DNA of 64,000 nt from Actinernus sp. WN-2022 (GCA_030867875.1 JAOWCC010001634.1:50812021-50876020); one strand, 5' to 3'. Positions 14,501 through 29,500 are shown, counted from the stretch's first letter. Numbers and translations are program-made. The notes: generated from the letters alone by a model not told the origin.

Positions 14501-17500
14501 TCAGTAAACCCAATTGCTCACTAATTCAGGGTGTTTAGAGCTACTGGTATGTCACTAAACAACAGAGAAATATGCTTCTTCGATGGTCCTGCATGCATGT
14601 GAACCAATGCAAAACCTAACCCTACATTTAAAAACACCCTAACCATCCACAATGCTTGCTCACTAATTTTGGGTGTTTAGAGCTAATCACCAAATAACAG
14701 ACTGTAATCCTTCTTCAATTGTCCTGAGAACTAATGCAAAACCTAACCCTACATTTAAAAACACCCTAACCGTCCACAATGGGTGCTCACTAATTTTCGG
14801 TGTTTAGAGCTATAAATATATAGTCACTAATTTATTTAGGGTGTTTAGAACTATTAGTTACTAAATAATACAGACTGTAATCCTACTTCTATTATGCTGA
14901 GATCTAATACAAATCTTAACCCTACATTTACGAACACCCTAACCATCAACGTGTGCTCACTAATGTAGGATTCTTTAGGCAGGGCTTATGGAATTATGCG
15001 CGGATGCGGACCCGCATAATTTGGCTTGCTCCGCATAATCCGCATAATCTGCCAATTCCCGCATAAACCCGCATAATTTGGAGAAATTTATAGAAAATCA
15101 TAAAACGGGTATCTATTTTCGCTATTTCTCAAAGACTCTTACCCAATCTATCCGAAGTTAACAGTAGATTTCCTTCCCAAATCGTCGAACATTGAGCAAT
15201 CGAAACGACGATTCACAACGGGAATAACAAGGCGTTGTAAGTTGAAAACCGTGGGGGCCTGTTGTCTAAATTTCGATAGAACGTGTCTCATTATTGGTGG
15301 AAAATCTAGAGACAAGGTTTCCTAAGTGGCGAATCACAATTTGGAATAGAAAAAAACTCTGTTTTTACGTTTTCAGCGGGAAAACGTGAATTCTTTTCAG
15401 ATCAAGTTTTCCTCCATAGCGTTTTGCGAGTTTAATTATGGTTTAAAAACATGGATAATTTGTTGTAAGAGAATCAACAGAGGAAATTAAACGGAAACGT
15501 CACGAAGCGATAAATGTTTCAGCTCTAAAACTGTTAGTGCAGACAGCTGTCTATGTGGACATGATTGTCGAAGACTATAGCTAGGCCTAGACAGAATAAA
15601 TGTAAAGGAAATATCAACTTGCGTTTATTAGTCTATGCTCATACGGTACGTCGAACGGCGTTTTCGCGTATGCTGCGTAAGCTCTAGTAACGACCGCTAC
15701 TATTAATTCTTGTTTTGGCCGGTCAGTTAAATTCTGTACAGTATTTAAAAATTGATTCAAAAAGCGACGGCACCCCCATCAGTTAAACCTTATTGCCCTT
15801 AGTCCCTTACCGCTAAATTGGTTAGCGGTCTGTCAAAGTAACGTGTCGATTTCCGCATCTGCAATAAGGCGACAACTACAACAGCATTTCAAAAACCTGT
15901 TTGGTTTTTGTTTCCTGGTTTTCTTACTGAAAAGATAATTACGTCTTTTGAAGACATTTCTACAAAGTAGATAACATTTTCATACTAACCTGAAATAAAA
16001 CCTATGACCATAACGCTAGTAAACTAGGCTTGATAATCTTGCTGCATCAAGAATTTTACGAATACTTAGGATCAGTTGACGTTTAACATAGACTTTCTAG
16101 TACATAGATTTGAACACAAAGGGATACTAGTTAAAATGGATTTGAGACAATTAACCATCTCTCTTATTCAACTTGCGGCTTTTTTGAAGTGAAACACGAT
16201 AAAATAAATTTGTGCTAAAAAATGTATGACGTCATCCCGCATAATTCCCCGCATAATTTGCGATGTTTCCCGCATAATTCGCCAAAAAATCCCGCATAAT
16301 TTTGATTTTTTCCCCGCATCCTACCATAAGCACTGTTTAGGGCTATTAATCACTAAACAACACAGAAATATAATACTTCTTAAATGTTCCTTGTGAACTG
16401 ACCCAAACCCTTACATTTAAAAACCCTAATATCAATGAACAATCAATGTAAGTTCCCTTTTTAGAATCTTGAAAAAATTACCTGAAGAAAACATTACCTT
16501 AAACACAAACACAAACCTTAAACACAAACACCAGGTTGAATCAATGACCTAGGTTGAATTGACTCAAGGTCAATTTGACCTAGGTTAAATTGACTCCAGG
16601 TCAAATTGACCTACAACATATACAAAAGAAACCACAAGGCAAGTTATGGTTGAATATTATGACAATCTTTTAGACATAGAGGATATTACACGGTGGTTTG
16701 AAGAAATGAAGTTTATCCTTGAGAGTCGAAAACATTTCACGAGTGAGCGCAGCGATCTGAAGGTTTCAAGATCAGATTGAAGTTTTTCATTGACGACTGT
16801 AATAGTTGATGCTGAGGCATAGAAAGTTGAATCGTCAGCATATAGGGCAGAGCTGTTACACCAGTGCAAAGGAAGATCATTGATAAAAATAATAAGTAGG
16901 ACAGGACCAAGAATGGAACCGGGGTACACCGGATTTGATCAGCAATGGATCAGCGAGAGTCTGGTTGATACATACAATGTACTCTCTGACGCCTGTTTGA
17001 CAAGTAGCTCTTGAACCAACCTATCGAGTGCGATGAGAGGCCATATACATGGAGTTTGTTAAGCAGTAAGTCGTGATTAATAACGTCAAATGCCTTGCGA
17101 AAATCAAGGAAAACCGCGCCTGTGAATAGTTCTTTGTCAATGGCTTCAAGCCACTCATCTGTCATCTTGATTAGGATGGTTTCACAAGAGTGGAGAGGGC
17201 GGAATCCGGACTGAGTAGAGTTGATCAGGTGGTAAGATTGTAGGTACTGCATTAAATGGGTACACACGTGCCTTTCAAGGATCTTGGATATAATAGGAAG
17301 GATAGATATTGGTCGGTAGTTGTTCATATCGGTTTTAGCACCATTTTTGTAGACTGGAGTGACTCTAGCACACTTGAGTTGGTCAGGAACGACTTTGCTA
17401 GACAGGCTGCAATTTAATACTTTAGATAGACTAGCAGACATCTTTGGAGCAATAAGCTTCAGAAGAGGAGAGCTAATGCCATCTAATCCTGTGGCAACGT

Positions 17501-20500
17501 TGATAGGGAGGGACTTAATTAGTTTGAATACAGACTCTTCAGTGAAGGGTGGAATGATGAACGTCGCATCTGAATGCTTCCTAGAATTGACAAAGTCCTT
17601 TAGGATTTGTTGGTCCTGGCAAGTATTGACGTCATGATTAATGATTGAAGAAACGATAGAAGTAAAATGCTTGTTAAAAGTGTTCGAGACCTTGTTTGGA
17701 TCAGAAATTTCGTTGTGAGAACTGTTATCAATTAGGACGCAGTCACTCTTCCCCTTTTGTTTACACGTATGCATGGGAAAAAGGCCCAGAAGGCTGAGCA
17801 AGAAGGGGATCAGGACAGGATGGAGAGCAGGTGGCCATCTTGTTGTAAAATACATGTATGTGCTGCATGGTAGTCCTCTTCAACCATTTGCTGTATTAAA
17901 CATTGATCAGAGTTTTGTGATTTGAATAGAGGAAACAAAGAATATTCTTTACATGTGGTCTACCTCTATTCATGACAGTGGAGAAGTGACTACTACATAT
18001 ACATATTACACATCTGGTACAGTGGTACTCACAAAAACAGCAAACTGTGCTACTCACCATGATAGCAGAGGAGCACATTCCAAATGCAAGAACTTTTCTG
18101 AGGTTATATCTGTCTCCCAGCACACCACTGATGTATAAACCCTTGTACATAAATCAAAACACAAATCAGCTGCATATTATTCTCCTGACAGTAACAAAAA
18201 AATAATGTATTTGGAAGGAACAATTTCTCGTCTTTTTTAAGTAAGAGTTTCAAAAGTGCACTGTGAAATTTCTTCTTTCAAAAGTTTGGCAATGGATTAC
18301 AAAAACAATTTATTAGAAAGTTCCATTTTCAAGTGCAAAAATGATTAATTCAAAAATTATGTCTTGCAGAATTAATTCTGTCAAGATACAGGTAGCCATT
18401 ACCGGGTCTCCCATGAAGCCAGAGTCTTATGTTTAAATGTTCAATGAATTATTCCTTGGTCGAATTGGAATCTGGATTAGTTTTTGTGGAGGGAGGAAAA
18501 CCAGAGGACCTGGAGAAAAACCCTCAGAGAAAGAGCGAGATATCAACAAACTCAACTCTACACATACGTTAATATTATTTTATTGTATGTAGGCTTGGTT
18601 CAGTCACACCAAAACTGCCATGGCTGGAAACCGAAGCTATACTGTATGGCGCCATAATCAGGAATTGAACCTGGGTCACAAAGGTGAGAGGCAAAGTGCT
18701 TACTACTGTGCCACCCTGGCTTGCTCTCTCTCTTCTCAGATTAAAGACACATGTAACATAGAAAACTTTCATTTAAAACTTCTTAAGATTTTCACAGAAC
18801 TGGGAGGGGGCGTCTCCAGGGTAATTTTAGTCCTGGTTTTAATTAGTCCTATATGCCAGTATGACGTCACGTTCCGTCTCACTTATTTTCAATATGGTGT
18901 CGCATTACAAACACGGTTATTACACTCCATCGCACTTACTAAAAATAGTTTTCTCACCTAAATTCTCATGATGGAAATTATATAATACAACTTATCAGAA
19001 AAGGATATATCAAAGACGGTTTTGAGCTGGGTCTATTCAAATTTTATTGTTATTTTAATAGTAGGTTTTTAGGTAGGTTTTTGTGACTAAGTGAAAGTGC
19101 CGTTTGGGAGAAATGAAACGGACCACAAAAATGCTTGATGGAACAGAGGGTCAGAGAAATCGAAATCTGGCTTCAAAATAGGAGGTTCAGTTCCTGAGGT
19201 ATTCAACTCCTTACCTATGAAGTTTTGTAAAGATGGCTTTTGTAGAACTGCTTATCAATTCCTTCAAAGTCAAAAGTTTGTTTGCTCCAGTCTGCCGCCA
19301 TGTTTTCACAAAGGACAATGTGAAGCCACTGAAGTGAAGGACAGGATAAAAATCAGGAGCCCAAGGCATTGGAAAGTTTTATCGTGGATGACTTTTCAGA
19401 ATAAGTTGTGATTATTCTCTTTTCTTCTACAAAAAACATTGATCTTGATGTACAAGCGAAATAATTGATCGTAAAGCCAGGGAATTTTGATTCAGCTATA
19501 GACAAACCTACTACTGCAGAAATTCTCAGGATTATATGATGGAAGATGCAGCTGTTTCAAATTTCTGAAAGTCCGTATTTAAATTTGCAGTGATACTCCC
19601 TACACCGAGGACTGGTATGTATATAATTATTTGTTAGCTGTAAGTTCCATTGCAGCAGTAATCATACTACAGTGTGCAGTAAATTTGGTGCATAGGATTA
19701 TATGAAAATCGAATTTCACATGCATGCAGCCCATGCAAGCTTCTATGGCTAGACTGCTAATATAATTTGTATTGGTTTATCAATAAAAGAAATAAGGGGA
19801 ATAAAATATTTTATTTTTTGTGATGTCGGGCTAAACAATAGTCATATAGAACCTTCAGCAATTGAGTATTGCATCTTAATTATTAGATCATTTATCGTTG
19901 ATCAGGAAAGAGCATTTGGTATTACTACATAAGTTTAGGATATCAAAATCAGAATGACCTAGCAAGAAATGACTGCTAATAGTATCATCTGTTCGGCACT
20001 CATACATGTACATGTACATTTGTAAATGGGAGAACATGAGTAAAGTTTTAAAGTATGTGGTTGAATTGCCTGCAACAAGGGGCCCGGCTACTGGCTGAAT
20101 GAACTAATTCAAGTGTAAAATTAATCTGATGGAAATTTCAGATTTACCAATAATTCTGTAAATTATATATTGAATCAATTAAGTGACGCTTCCTTTTCAA
20201 ATGCATAAGTGTGGCCATCTACACTACTATACCATCCTTTATAAATATATAGTCACCCCAAATTAAAGTCTCTATCAATTCCAAACCTGCCCACCATCAA
20301 TTTCATGGGTTAAGCAAAGTCACTCCAAAGTTAAAGTCTATAATATATATTACTTGTTTCGTATTAAATAGATAGAAGTTAGTAGATTCTGACCACTGGA
20401 AAAGCTTCCCTTCGGAAGATGGCTGTGTTTGCTGCCGTGACAGCAGATAGTGGTAATAGTGGCATGAGACTATTTCTAAATCATGACCTAGCATCTGGTA

Positions 20501-23500
20501 CTGAGCAGGCAAATTTTGCTTAGATCTAGTAACTGACATAATATTACATTTAGTTAGATTAAATTCCATTTGCCAGGTTTGCGGCAATAATGTCTTGTTG
20601 AAGTAGGTTCATGTCATGTATATCTAATATCTCACGGTACATAACAGCATCATGCATTGGCAAACAACCAAATATGTGAATTAAGATTACATGTTATATC
20701 GTTTATGTAAGCCAAGAACAGGAGGGGGCCCAAAACAGTGCCTGGCAAACGCCAGAAGAGACGTGTGTCCAATCAGATTTAGCACCAGACACTTGGACAC
20801 ATTGGGAGCGGTTTAGAAGGAAACCCTTAATCCAAGATAGTATTTTAGTAGAAATACCATAATAACTTAATTTACTTAGAAGTCTGCAGTGAGGTACTGA
20901 GTCAAACGCTTAAGAAAAGTCTAACAGCAACACATCAGTTCTTATATGTTTATCCAGTGAAGTAAACCAGTCATCAAGGACCGAGATCAATTGGGTTTCA
21001 GTGGAGAAGCCTCTGTGGAATCCATGTTGAAGAGGTGTAAGGATGCTATACTTATCAAAGTGGTTTGCCATGGAGCTGCAGAAAATGTGTTCCATTACTT
21101 TACATGCAATGCATGTCAAGGAAATAGGCCTGTAGTTTTTTGGGGAGGATTTATGTATGGTTATGTGAGGTTGTATGTTGTAATATGTATGGTTATTTGA
21201 GCCAATCAGTGTTGAGTACAATACAATAGCCTTTCAACTGGCTTGAGCTTCAATCTGGTAAAAGGCAAATTTGGTGGACTAGTTCTGAAGTCTTGCATTC
21301 CTTTTCTCCAAGATTTTTTTACAAGACCCCCCATTTTCTCCTGACTGGTCGCTGAGTGGCCCTAGTTTCAGTAGTCATACTGTAATAACAACCAGTGTTG
21401 GAGTACATGTTGAGACAATTGACAAGGGCCTCTGGATGATTAAAATCTGCCAGTTATTTTTAAAGCAGGGATAAATCCAATTAAGCATTCCATGCATCAA
21501 GTAACCCTCTCCCCCTCCCAACCAGATAATGCAAACTTCAGGTGTGAATTTATGGTATTAGTATGGTTTATTCAGGGAGGTCACAAGCACAGTCAAATGC
21601 AAAAGTGGTGGTCAAAAACAAAATAGCTTGGTAATTAGATATGTTCTTATATGCTTTAAAAACAACTGATCAATGAGAGGTTTCTTGGTGTTACAGATCA
21701 CCACATGATGTAAAACAAAGAAAAGTATTGTTTTCTAATGCACATATCAGTTCCAGTTCCCCCAGGGGTAGAACCCTGGGCTGACCAGTGGGATTGCAAA
21801 AAGGGTGGAACAAACTTGACGATTTTCCCTGGCAGGGGTGCTCATGTTTCCCTTAACACAAAATCCCTATTATATTTATAGATTACAATCTCACGAATTC
21901 CCCCTCCCCTATCTTCAAACTTCAAACAAAGTCAAGCATTTTCCCTAACATAATTATCCACCTGGACCCGGTTGTTTGAAGCAAGGTTAAGCGCTAACCC
22001 AGGGTTAAATCGCAAACCCTGGGTTAAACTGTACAGATTACAATTACAGATTGCTAACCTAGGGTTAAAGTCCCGGGGGGGGGGGGGGGGGGTACTCCTT
22101 ATAAGGAATATACGGGGAGGCTCCGCCCGAAAGGGGTGCCTTTTCAGGCTGGAGGTATATAAAAGGGTAGGGATTTCACGAGTTGAAGTATAGAAAAGGG
22201 TAGGAAAAACTGTCATTTGGGTATTTAAAAGTTTTGTAAAAGGTATATGAAAGGGTTACCTTTTCTGTCAAAAATGGTATATAAAAGGGTAAGGGTTTGA
22301 ACCTCGGGGCGGAGCCTCCCCATCTAAAACGTTCTTGAATACCCCCCCCCCCCCCCCCCCCGGTTAAAGTTTAATAACCTTGCTTCGAACAACCCAGCCC
22401 AGGTCGGCCCAGGTCTATCCCTGGGAAGCTGATGATATGCAAAATGAATCTGCTTATACGCTCTTTATGAACAAGGATCTCATAAACTTCTTGAGGTTCA
22501 AATGTGCGACTAAAACAATAGTTTTATGCGGTAAGCACTCCTGTATACATGTAGATTTACAGGGCAAACAAACGAGCAAATTACAACTTCAGCACTCAAA
22601 AGGATTGATAAGCACAACTAAACATGCACAAGCCGTATACTTTAGTTTTTCTACAAGAGCAAAGATTACAAATCAACCCATTATCCCAAGAAATCTGAAA
22701 ATGTGTAAACCAAGTTTTGTTCATCTTGAACAAAGATGGCCTGCCCGAAAATCGACAAGAGCTCAATTAACTTCTTGTCAGAGTGAGTAATCAAACAACA
22801 AAAGGTTTAAACCAGGTTAAATGTGTAATATTGAACACAAAGCAGAGGTTACACCTCTGCTTTTGATCTCCTTTTGTCCCTAACTTAAATAGCATCATCG
22901 CCAAACTGAGCCAGTACAGGAAGAGAGCACTGCGTTGCTATGTGACGTCACACTGGCAGTGAGGACTCGCCAAAAATGCTAATGCGAAAACAATTACATC
23001 CCCCCTCCCAAATAAAATTTGTGTCTGGTTCACAGACAAACCAATTTCATCAATCCAATTTAAAAAATCCTATCATCATTTGAGTACTGGTAGTTTTCGT
23101 ATGGTATGCCAGAGTTGTCACCACGATTTGGGGAAAAGGTCAGCAAAATCAGAAATAGAAAAAAAAGTAAAACATGGGGGAAATATTTGGGGATAAGGTC
23201 CAGCACAGTTTTTTTTTTTGGGGGGGGGGGAATGGTTGAGACTGAGGGTGAGCACATTTATGTAACATTGTAACCCAGTGACTTATCATGACATCCAGCG
23301 GCTAAATTGAATTGGGATGGGATACGAGAGTGCAGAGTGGGGGCAGTTCCTAACCCCTCCCATTTGACCCTCTGGTGCCACCCTGTACTCCACACTTGGA
23401 CACAAAAGCCACATGTTAATTTAAGAGTCCTAATCTTATAAATAACCCTTAAGTCAAGCCATGTTATTAAAGCTGCACTTACAATAGCATAGGTTGAAAG

Positions 23501-26500
23501 AAATGTGGTATCCATTGCTCCAAGGAAAATCTTTGCTTCATCCTAGTAATCACAAATGTCAAATAATGATAGCATCAGATCTAGATATACAATACAATAC
23601 AATAGTTGTATTAGTTAATCCAGCAATGGCTTTTCATAACCAATTTACAGCTTGTTCACTATAAAAACCTAATGTCTAACCTATGAATGACATTAATAAT
23701 AATAATAATAATATGCAAATATGCAAATACTGACTATATATTGTACATGTACAGGTAGTATGTACTCTTTGCCTAGATCGGTTCTTGCATTTCTCTTGAA
23801 TACTACATGTATGATGTTTCTTGAGTTCTTGGTTTGTGCACTAAGTGTGTTATTGATATATGTAGGTCTTTACAGCATTAAAGAAAAAGGAGCACTGGGC
23901 TATTGCATTACGGCAAAGGCAAATGTTTAGATGATAACTACAGTCCCGCTCAAAAACTTTGCAACCACCACTAAACGCCAAATGGCGCTAACGGCTTTTA
24001 GTGGCGCTAGTGCCACTAACTTTTACCGTTAGTGCCACCGAACCACTAGACGGCTTGAACCGGCGACGGCTAGCCACCAAACGTCTAGCGGCGTCGACGG
24101 CTAGCCACCAAACGTCTAGCGCCGTCGACGGCTAGCCACCAAAACCTCTGAGCCACCAACGGCTTAAGCCACTAAATCGTTGAGCCGCCGACGTTTCAAG
24201 AAGTTTATTTTGAAGCCTTTTATGCGCTGACTTGAAGTATTTTGCATTTTGAGAAGTTTAATTATTTTGAAATGTTTGTCAAGGCCGAGTTTTGAGAAAT
24301 GTCTTTTGAAACGTTTGTTTTATTAGTCAGTTCATCGGTTTACGTGGCAGTACTGAAGGAAGAAGTATTCAACTAAAATAAATTTACCATCTAGTGTCAG
24401 CAGCCGAGTTTTGAGTAGTTAATTTTGAAACATTTTACGTCTACTAGTCAGCCGTATAAGTTCGATTCATCGACTCTCACGAGTCACAGCGCACAGCCCA
24501 CTGAATATAGAAGTTCACTGAACTTCAACTAACTTTACCGTCCCTGATTACAGGTTGCCGAACAAATATATTTTTGCAGGTGGGGTATTTTATTAACTCA
24601 TCACAAAGTGATGAAGTTAAAAACTCCAGAAGATTTGATACAGTGTGACCTCACGGCAATTAACATTCATTTGACAACAAATTGGAAAACAGCCAAAACT
24701 TCTCACTTAGGCAGAGACTCAAAGCATTTCCCGCATCAGGTGAAACTGTTCAGACACGAAACGAAAATGAAATAAAAACTTACAAAACATTTTATTCTGA
24801 AGGTAGAAAATGTCTGGTGCGATCCAGGCGATTTTAAAGCCAAACACTGACGACCTATAAATACGATGATTATTCAAATCAGTTCGTGAAATGTCACGCT
24901 TCCAGCCGTGTCGTAGAATTCTTGAGACCTTTGAAAAACGCATCCACATTAATAAAAGAACTCCAGAATATTTTATTGGACATCTTTTTCATTTACCATA
25001 AAGGTTGAGTCCATGTACATGTAGTTGTGTGGTGAATTAAACTACAGTCACACTTCCCGCGAAGTTCACGGCGTGGCACTCCAGTGTTGTTGTGTCAAAA
25101 ACCAGACAATGTCTGCACAGCAAAGCGGTTTAAAGCAACACGTGAAGAATGAAACAGGAAGTTAGCTGTTCGCTGTTCGAGTTTTACTGAACGGTTTTGA
25201 AACGATTTTCTTTAGTTATTCCAGGGAAAATCTGTGAAGTTCCCAAAAAAATGTCTTCGATTCTGTCAGACACGATGCGACTACAATTATTGTTAATATG
25301 CTAATTTTCGACTACACTTTGTTTACATTCACTCACACCGCAGTACAGTGCAGTGAAAACTTTTTCAATCGTGCACCGACTAACGGCTAGCCGCCAAATG
25401 TCTTGAGCCGTTGACGGCTAGCCACCAAACGTCTAGCGCCGTCGACGGCTAGCCACCAAACGTCTAATGGCGTCGACGGCTAGCCACCAAACGTCTAGTG
25501 GCGTCGACGGCTAGCCACCAAACGTCTAGTGGCATCGACGGCTAGCCACCAGTTTTTACTGTTAGTGCCACCAAACCACTAACGCCCAGCCGCTAAAAAA
25601 TTAGCGGCGCTGGTGGCGCTGACGGTTGCAAAGTTTTTGAGCGGGACTGTATACATGTAGTTCCATAGTTATGAGTTTCTGATCTAGTAGACAGTTTGTT
25701 GGTTAAATAAGTATAAAAAATAAATATACGAATATTAATAGTAGCTTTACAAACAGTGTAAACATAGTAAGGACAATCCATACAAATACCTCATTACTGA
25801 AGAATTGCCTTGATTCCCATACCTGAGAAAAAGTGAAAGAAGATTGATTAGCTTCAACAAAAAAATATAATTATGTACTTTAATTTACAGTATACAATAA
25901 ATTTATATACCGTAGTACATGTACATGTATATGTATTATATGTTGTAGGTTGTTTCTCATTTCAGGTTTTTTTCAAACAACCTACAGGTTATTTTAAAAC
26001 AACCTAGGTTGTTTCTCATTTCAGGTTGTTTGAGAAAGAACCTACTAAGGTAATTTTTACATTTTTAGGGTCTTTTAAATGTTGGATAGCATTACATTTG
26101 TCTGTTGTTTAGTGATTTAGCCCTAAACACCCAAAATTATTGACTATAGCTTTAAACACCCAAAGTTAATGAGCACCACTTGTTGACAGTTAGGGTGTTT
26201 TTAAATGTAGGGTTAGGTTTTTTGGATTAATTAGTTCACAGGACCATTGAAGAAGCATTATAATTATAGTTGTTTAGTGACTTAGTGGCTCTAAACACCC
26301 AAAATTAGTGAGCAATTGGTTACTGTTAGCAGGGCTCGAAATAACGGCCGGTCATACGCCGGTCAAGATGTCCGGCCAAATACATTTTTGACCGGACATT
26401 GCCAATTTTTGGATGGTCAAAAATGATTAATAATTAACCAATGGTAATTTTCATTAAATTAGTAATTTTCACTGCATGGAAAGGTCCGCAAACGCGACAA

Positions 26501-29500
26501 TAATTCAGGTCTTTATATTACAATAACATCTTTAATTTTAGCTAGTACACGTTCACACACTCGGGTCATGAATTGTTTGCTTCTCTGGTTTTCAACATTA
26601 TTATTATATATACACTGACAAAGGCGAAAACTCAAGCCAAAACGTTATTTTAGCGTCAATATTTAAACTTCGTTGTCTGCGAATTATTGAAAGTCACAGT
26701 AAAACCACTACACAGTAAAAACATTAACAATAACTGAAAACTAAATTGTTCGATATCAATTACGGCTCTCATAGCTCAATCAGATCCGTTCCCCTCTTCT
26801 TCTTCTTCAACTCCTTCTTCTTCTTGGCTTTAATAAAAAACAACAGATAAAACCGACTCTCAAAAGACTTTTAGATTGAGATGATTGTTGTCTGTTTACT
26901 TTATAAATAAAACTTTGAAGTTTTGTTTCATTTGGTCTATACTCTTGTGTTGAGATCCATAGACAGAGCAAGGTCTGATGTGCAACATTTGTGTAGTTTA
27001 ATACAATGGCTACATTTACACTGTTCTCAGTTCACTGATTTCTTCTGACGCGTCGGCGTGCCGTTCACTAATTAGCATGATTGAACTGTCAGACATGTCG
27101 AAATAGGTCTTTCATTTCTCGCATCATTTTCCCTTGATCGGTCTCACTCTGCTTTAGCCAACCATATCGAAGGCATGTTAAATAATGCTTATCAAATATG
27201 TGCAGTAGCGAAGTACAATGAAAAACTAAGAAATTACATTTAGCGGCAAGGACTGCGATAAAAATATGTTCCCTTACATTCCAACTATGTGGCTCGCTGA
27301 CAGTTGAAATTAACAAACGTTAGCGTTTCGGCAACTATTATTAAATTAGAACATGTTTGGATGTCGGGTGAACAAAAAGGACGGTATTGATAATCATGAC
27401 AGGCCATACTTTTCACTGATTGTTGCACGCCTGACGAACATTGACCTAATATAAATTCAATATGACTTTGCGATTTGTAGGTCAATTTTTTTCAAATAAT
27501 TATATGACCGGTCAACATGTCCGTTCAAAACGGTATTTGACCGGTCAAGCACCAAAGTTGGCCGGACATTGACCGTTGACCGGCCGTTATTTCGAGCCCT
27601 GGTTAGGGTGACTTAAATGTTGGGCTAGGTTTGAATTAGTTCATAGGACCATTAAATCAATTTATAATAGTGTTAGGAATGCATTTGCATGGAGTGGGGT
27701 TTAATAAATCTGCTATGTTATTGGCACTTGTTCCATGGAAACGGCAAAGTGAAAACATAACTGTTGATAACGTTTTGAGTTATTTCTGTGTAAGTTCTCA
27801 ATCATTTATCCATTTTTACATCTTTTCACATCCTCTGAGAATTCTTTGATTAGAGAACAAGATAATATAGTCAGCCTTTTCTAGTCACTGTGGATCAGTG
27901 TTTTATTCCATTGGAAAAGCTGAGTCTAATGAGTATGAGCCAGCTACTCCAAGATCCTCTGCACTTGTTACTTTAATCCTGAGATACGACATGTAGTTAG
28001 CTCTTGAATCATAGAAATGTTCTTCTACTAGATAAAATGTTAGAATTGATGTGCTTTTCTTTTGACTGTAAAAGTCGGATTGGTTGACACAGTTTGTTTC
28101 GAGTGGAGCCGTAACAAAGTCTATATACAATGTATTTTTATAAAAGAATGCAGAGTCAACACAAACTTCATCTGTGTTACAGTTTCATCTGTGTTTAATA
28201 TCATCCATGTTATGTTTTTGAAATGTTGCCAAGTCCAATTTTGTTAGCAGTACGCATGTGCGCATAATTAGAGGGACTGGGTTCAACAATTAGTCACTTA
28301 TAGAATAAACTGTGGTGTTCAGCGCTTCTGTGGTGCAGTGTGTTAATCGACTGGATTACTGACAGAGTATGATATCTACCAGGCGCTCCTCATAACAAGC
28401 CCAAGTTAAGCCCTACCAGGCAAGGTTGTGTGTGCGTCCATCGCGAGCGATATGACCACTGACACCCCTTAAGGTTGGTTTCATCTGTTGTGCTTCCGTA
28501 GATGGCTAATGAGGCCTAACCGAGCACTGAACGGTCTCCCACAAGTTGGGCAGGTGTGATGAGAAGTTACAGAGGTAACACTGCTGACTGCAAGCTCTTT
28601 TCGCAGGTGTCGCTTTTCCTTTGCATCAACTTTGCATTTCTCTTCAGCCTGTGTGGCTCCCATACTAATGAGCCCACGCCTAGTTGGGCGATCTTGGGCA
28701 GTTTGCTCCCATGTTGCTGTGTTGATGCTAAAGGACTTCAGAGAGGCCTTCAGTGTATCCTTGATTGGGTGCCGGCTGGAACATGACTTCAGTCTTTTTT
28801 GTGCTGATTGTGAGGCCAAAGTTGTCACAAGCTGACAAGAAGTTGGCCATCGTGGTCTGCATTTCTGGCTCTGTGTGGGTGTTACGAGCACAGTCATCAG
28901 CAAACAAGAAGTCTCTCAGTACTATTTCCTTGACCATGGTGATGGCTTTAAGTTGGTGAAGGTTAAACAGCTTTCCATCTGTTCTGTACCTGATGTGGAT
29001 TCCAGGATCACCAACTTGGAAGGCATCGGATAGCATGGCTGCAAACACCATACTGAACAGGGAAGGCGCTAAAACACATCCTTGCTTAACCCCATTCGTT
29101 ACAAGGAATGGGTCAGAGCATTAGTAAGTGGAGGGGTGACCATCAAGGTAAGTGGTGCATGGGTGTCAGGAGGGACAAGGAAAACAAAGGAGATGGGAGA
29201 GGGGAGGGATGGGTGAATATGTATCTTTTTAAATTCCCCCAAAAAACTAAATACCCCCTTTTTAATGATAATTATGCCAAAAAATTAAAAAATCCCATTT
29301 TAGAATCATTCATATTCCAACCTACCGGTACATGTATGTTGTTTGTAAAACAACCTGAAATGACAAACAACCTACATCATATACATGAGTTCTGAAACTC
29401 TGGTCACCAACACTCAATTTTTAGTCCCATTGGCAACCAGTTGGATGATTTAGCCATAACTGAATTGATTTTGCCATGGTGAAAATGATGTAGCCATAAC

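Noticed and set aside
22380..22790. 136-residue plus-strand frame
   Set aside because: Begins inside a MITE end and has no recognisable motif.
28481..28903. C2H2 zinc-finger host gene
   Set aside because: The finger sits at the C-terminus of a LINE ORF downstream of RT motifs on the same strand.
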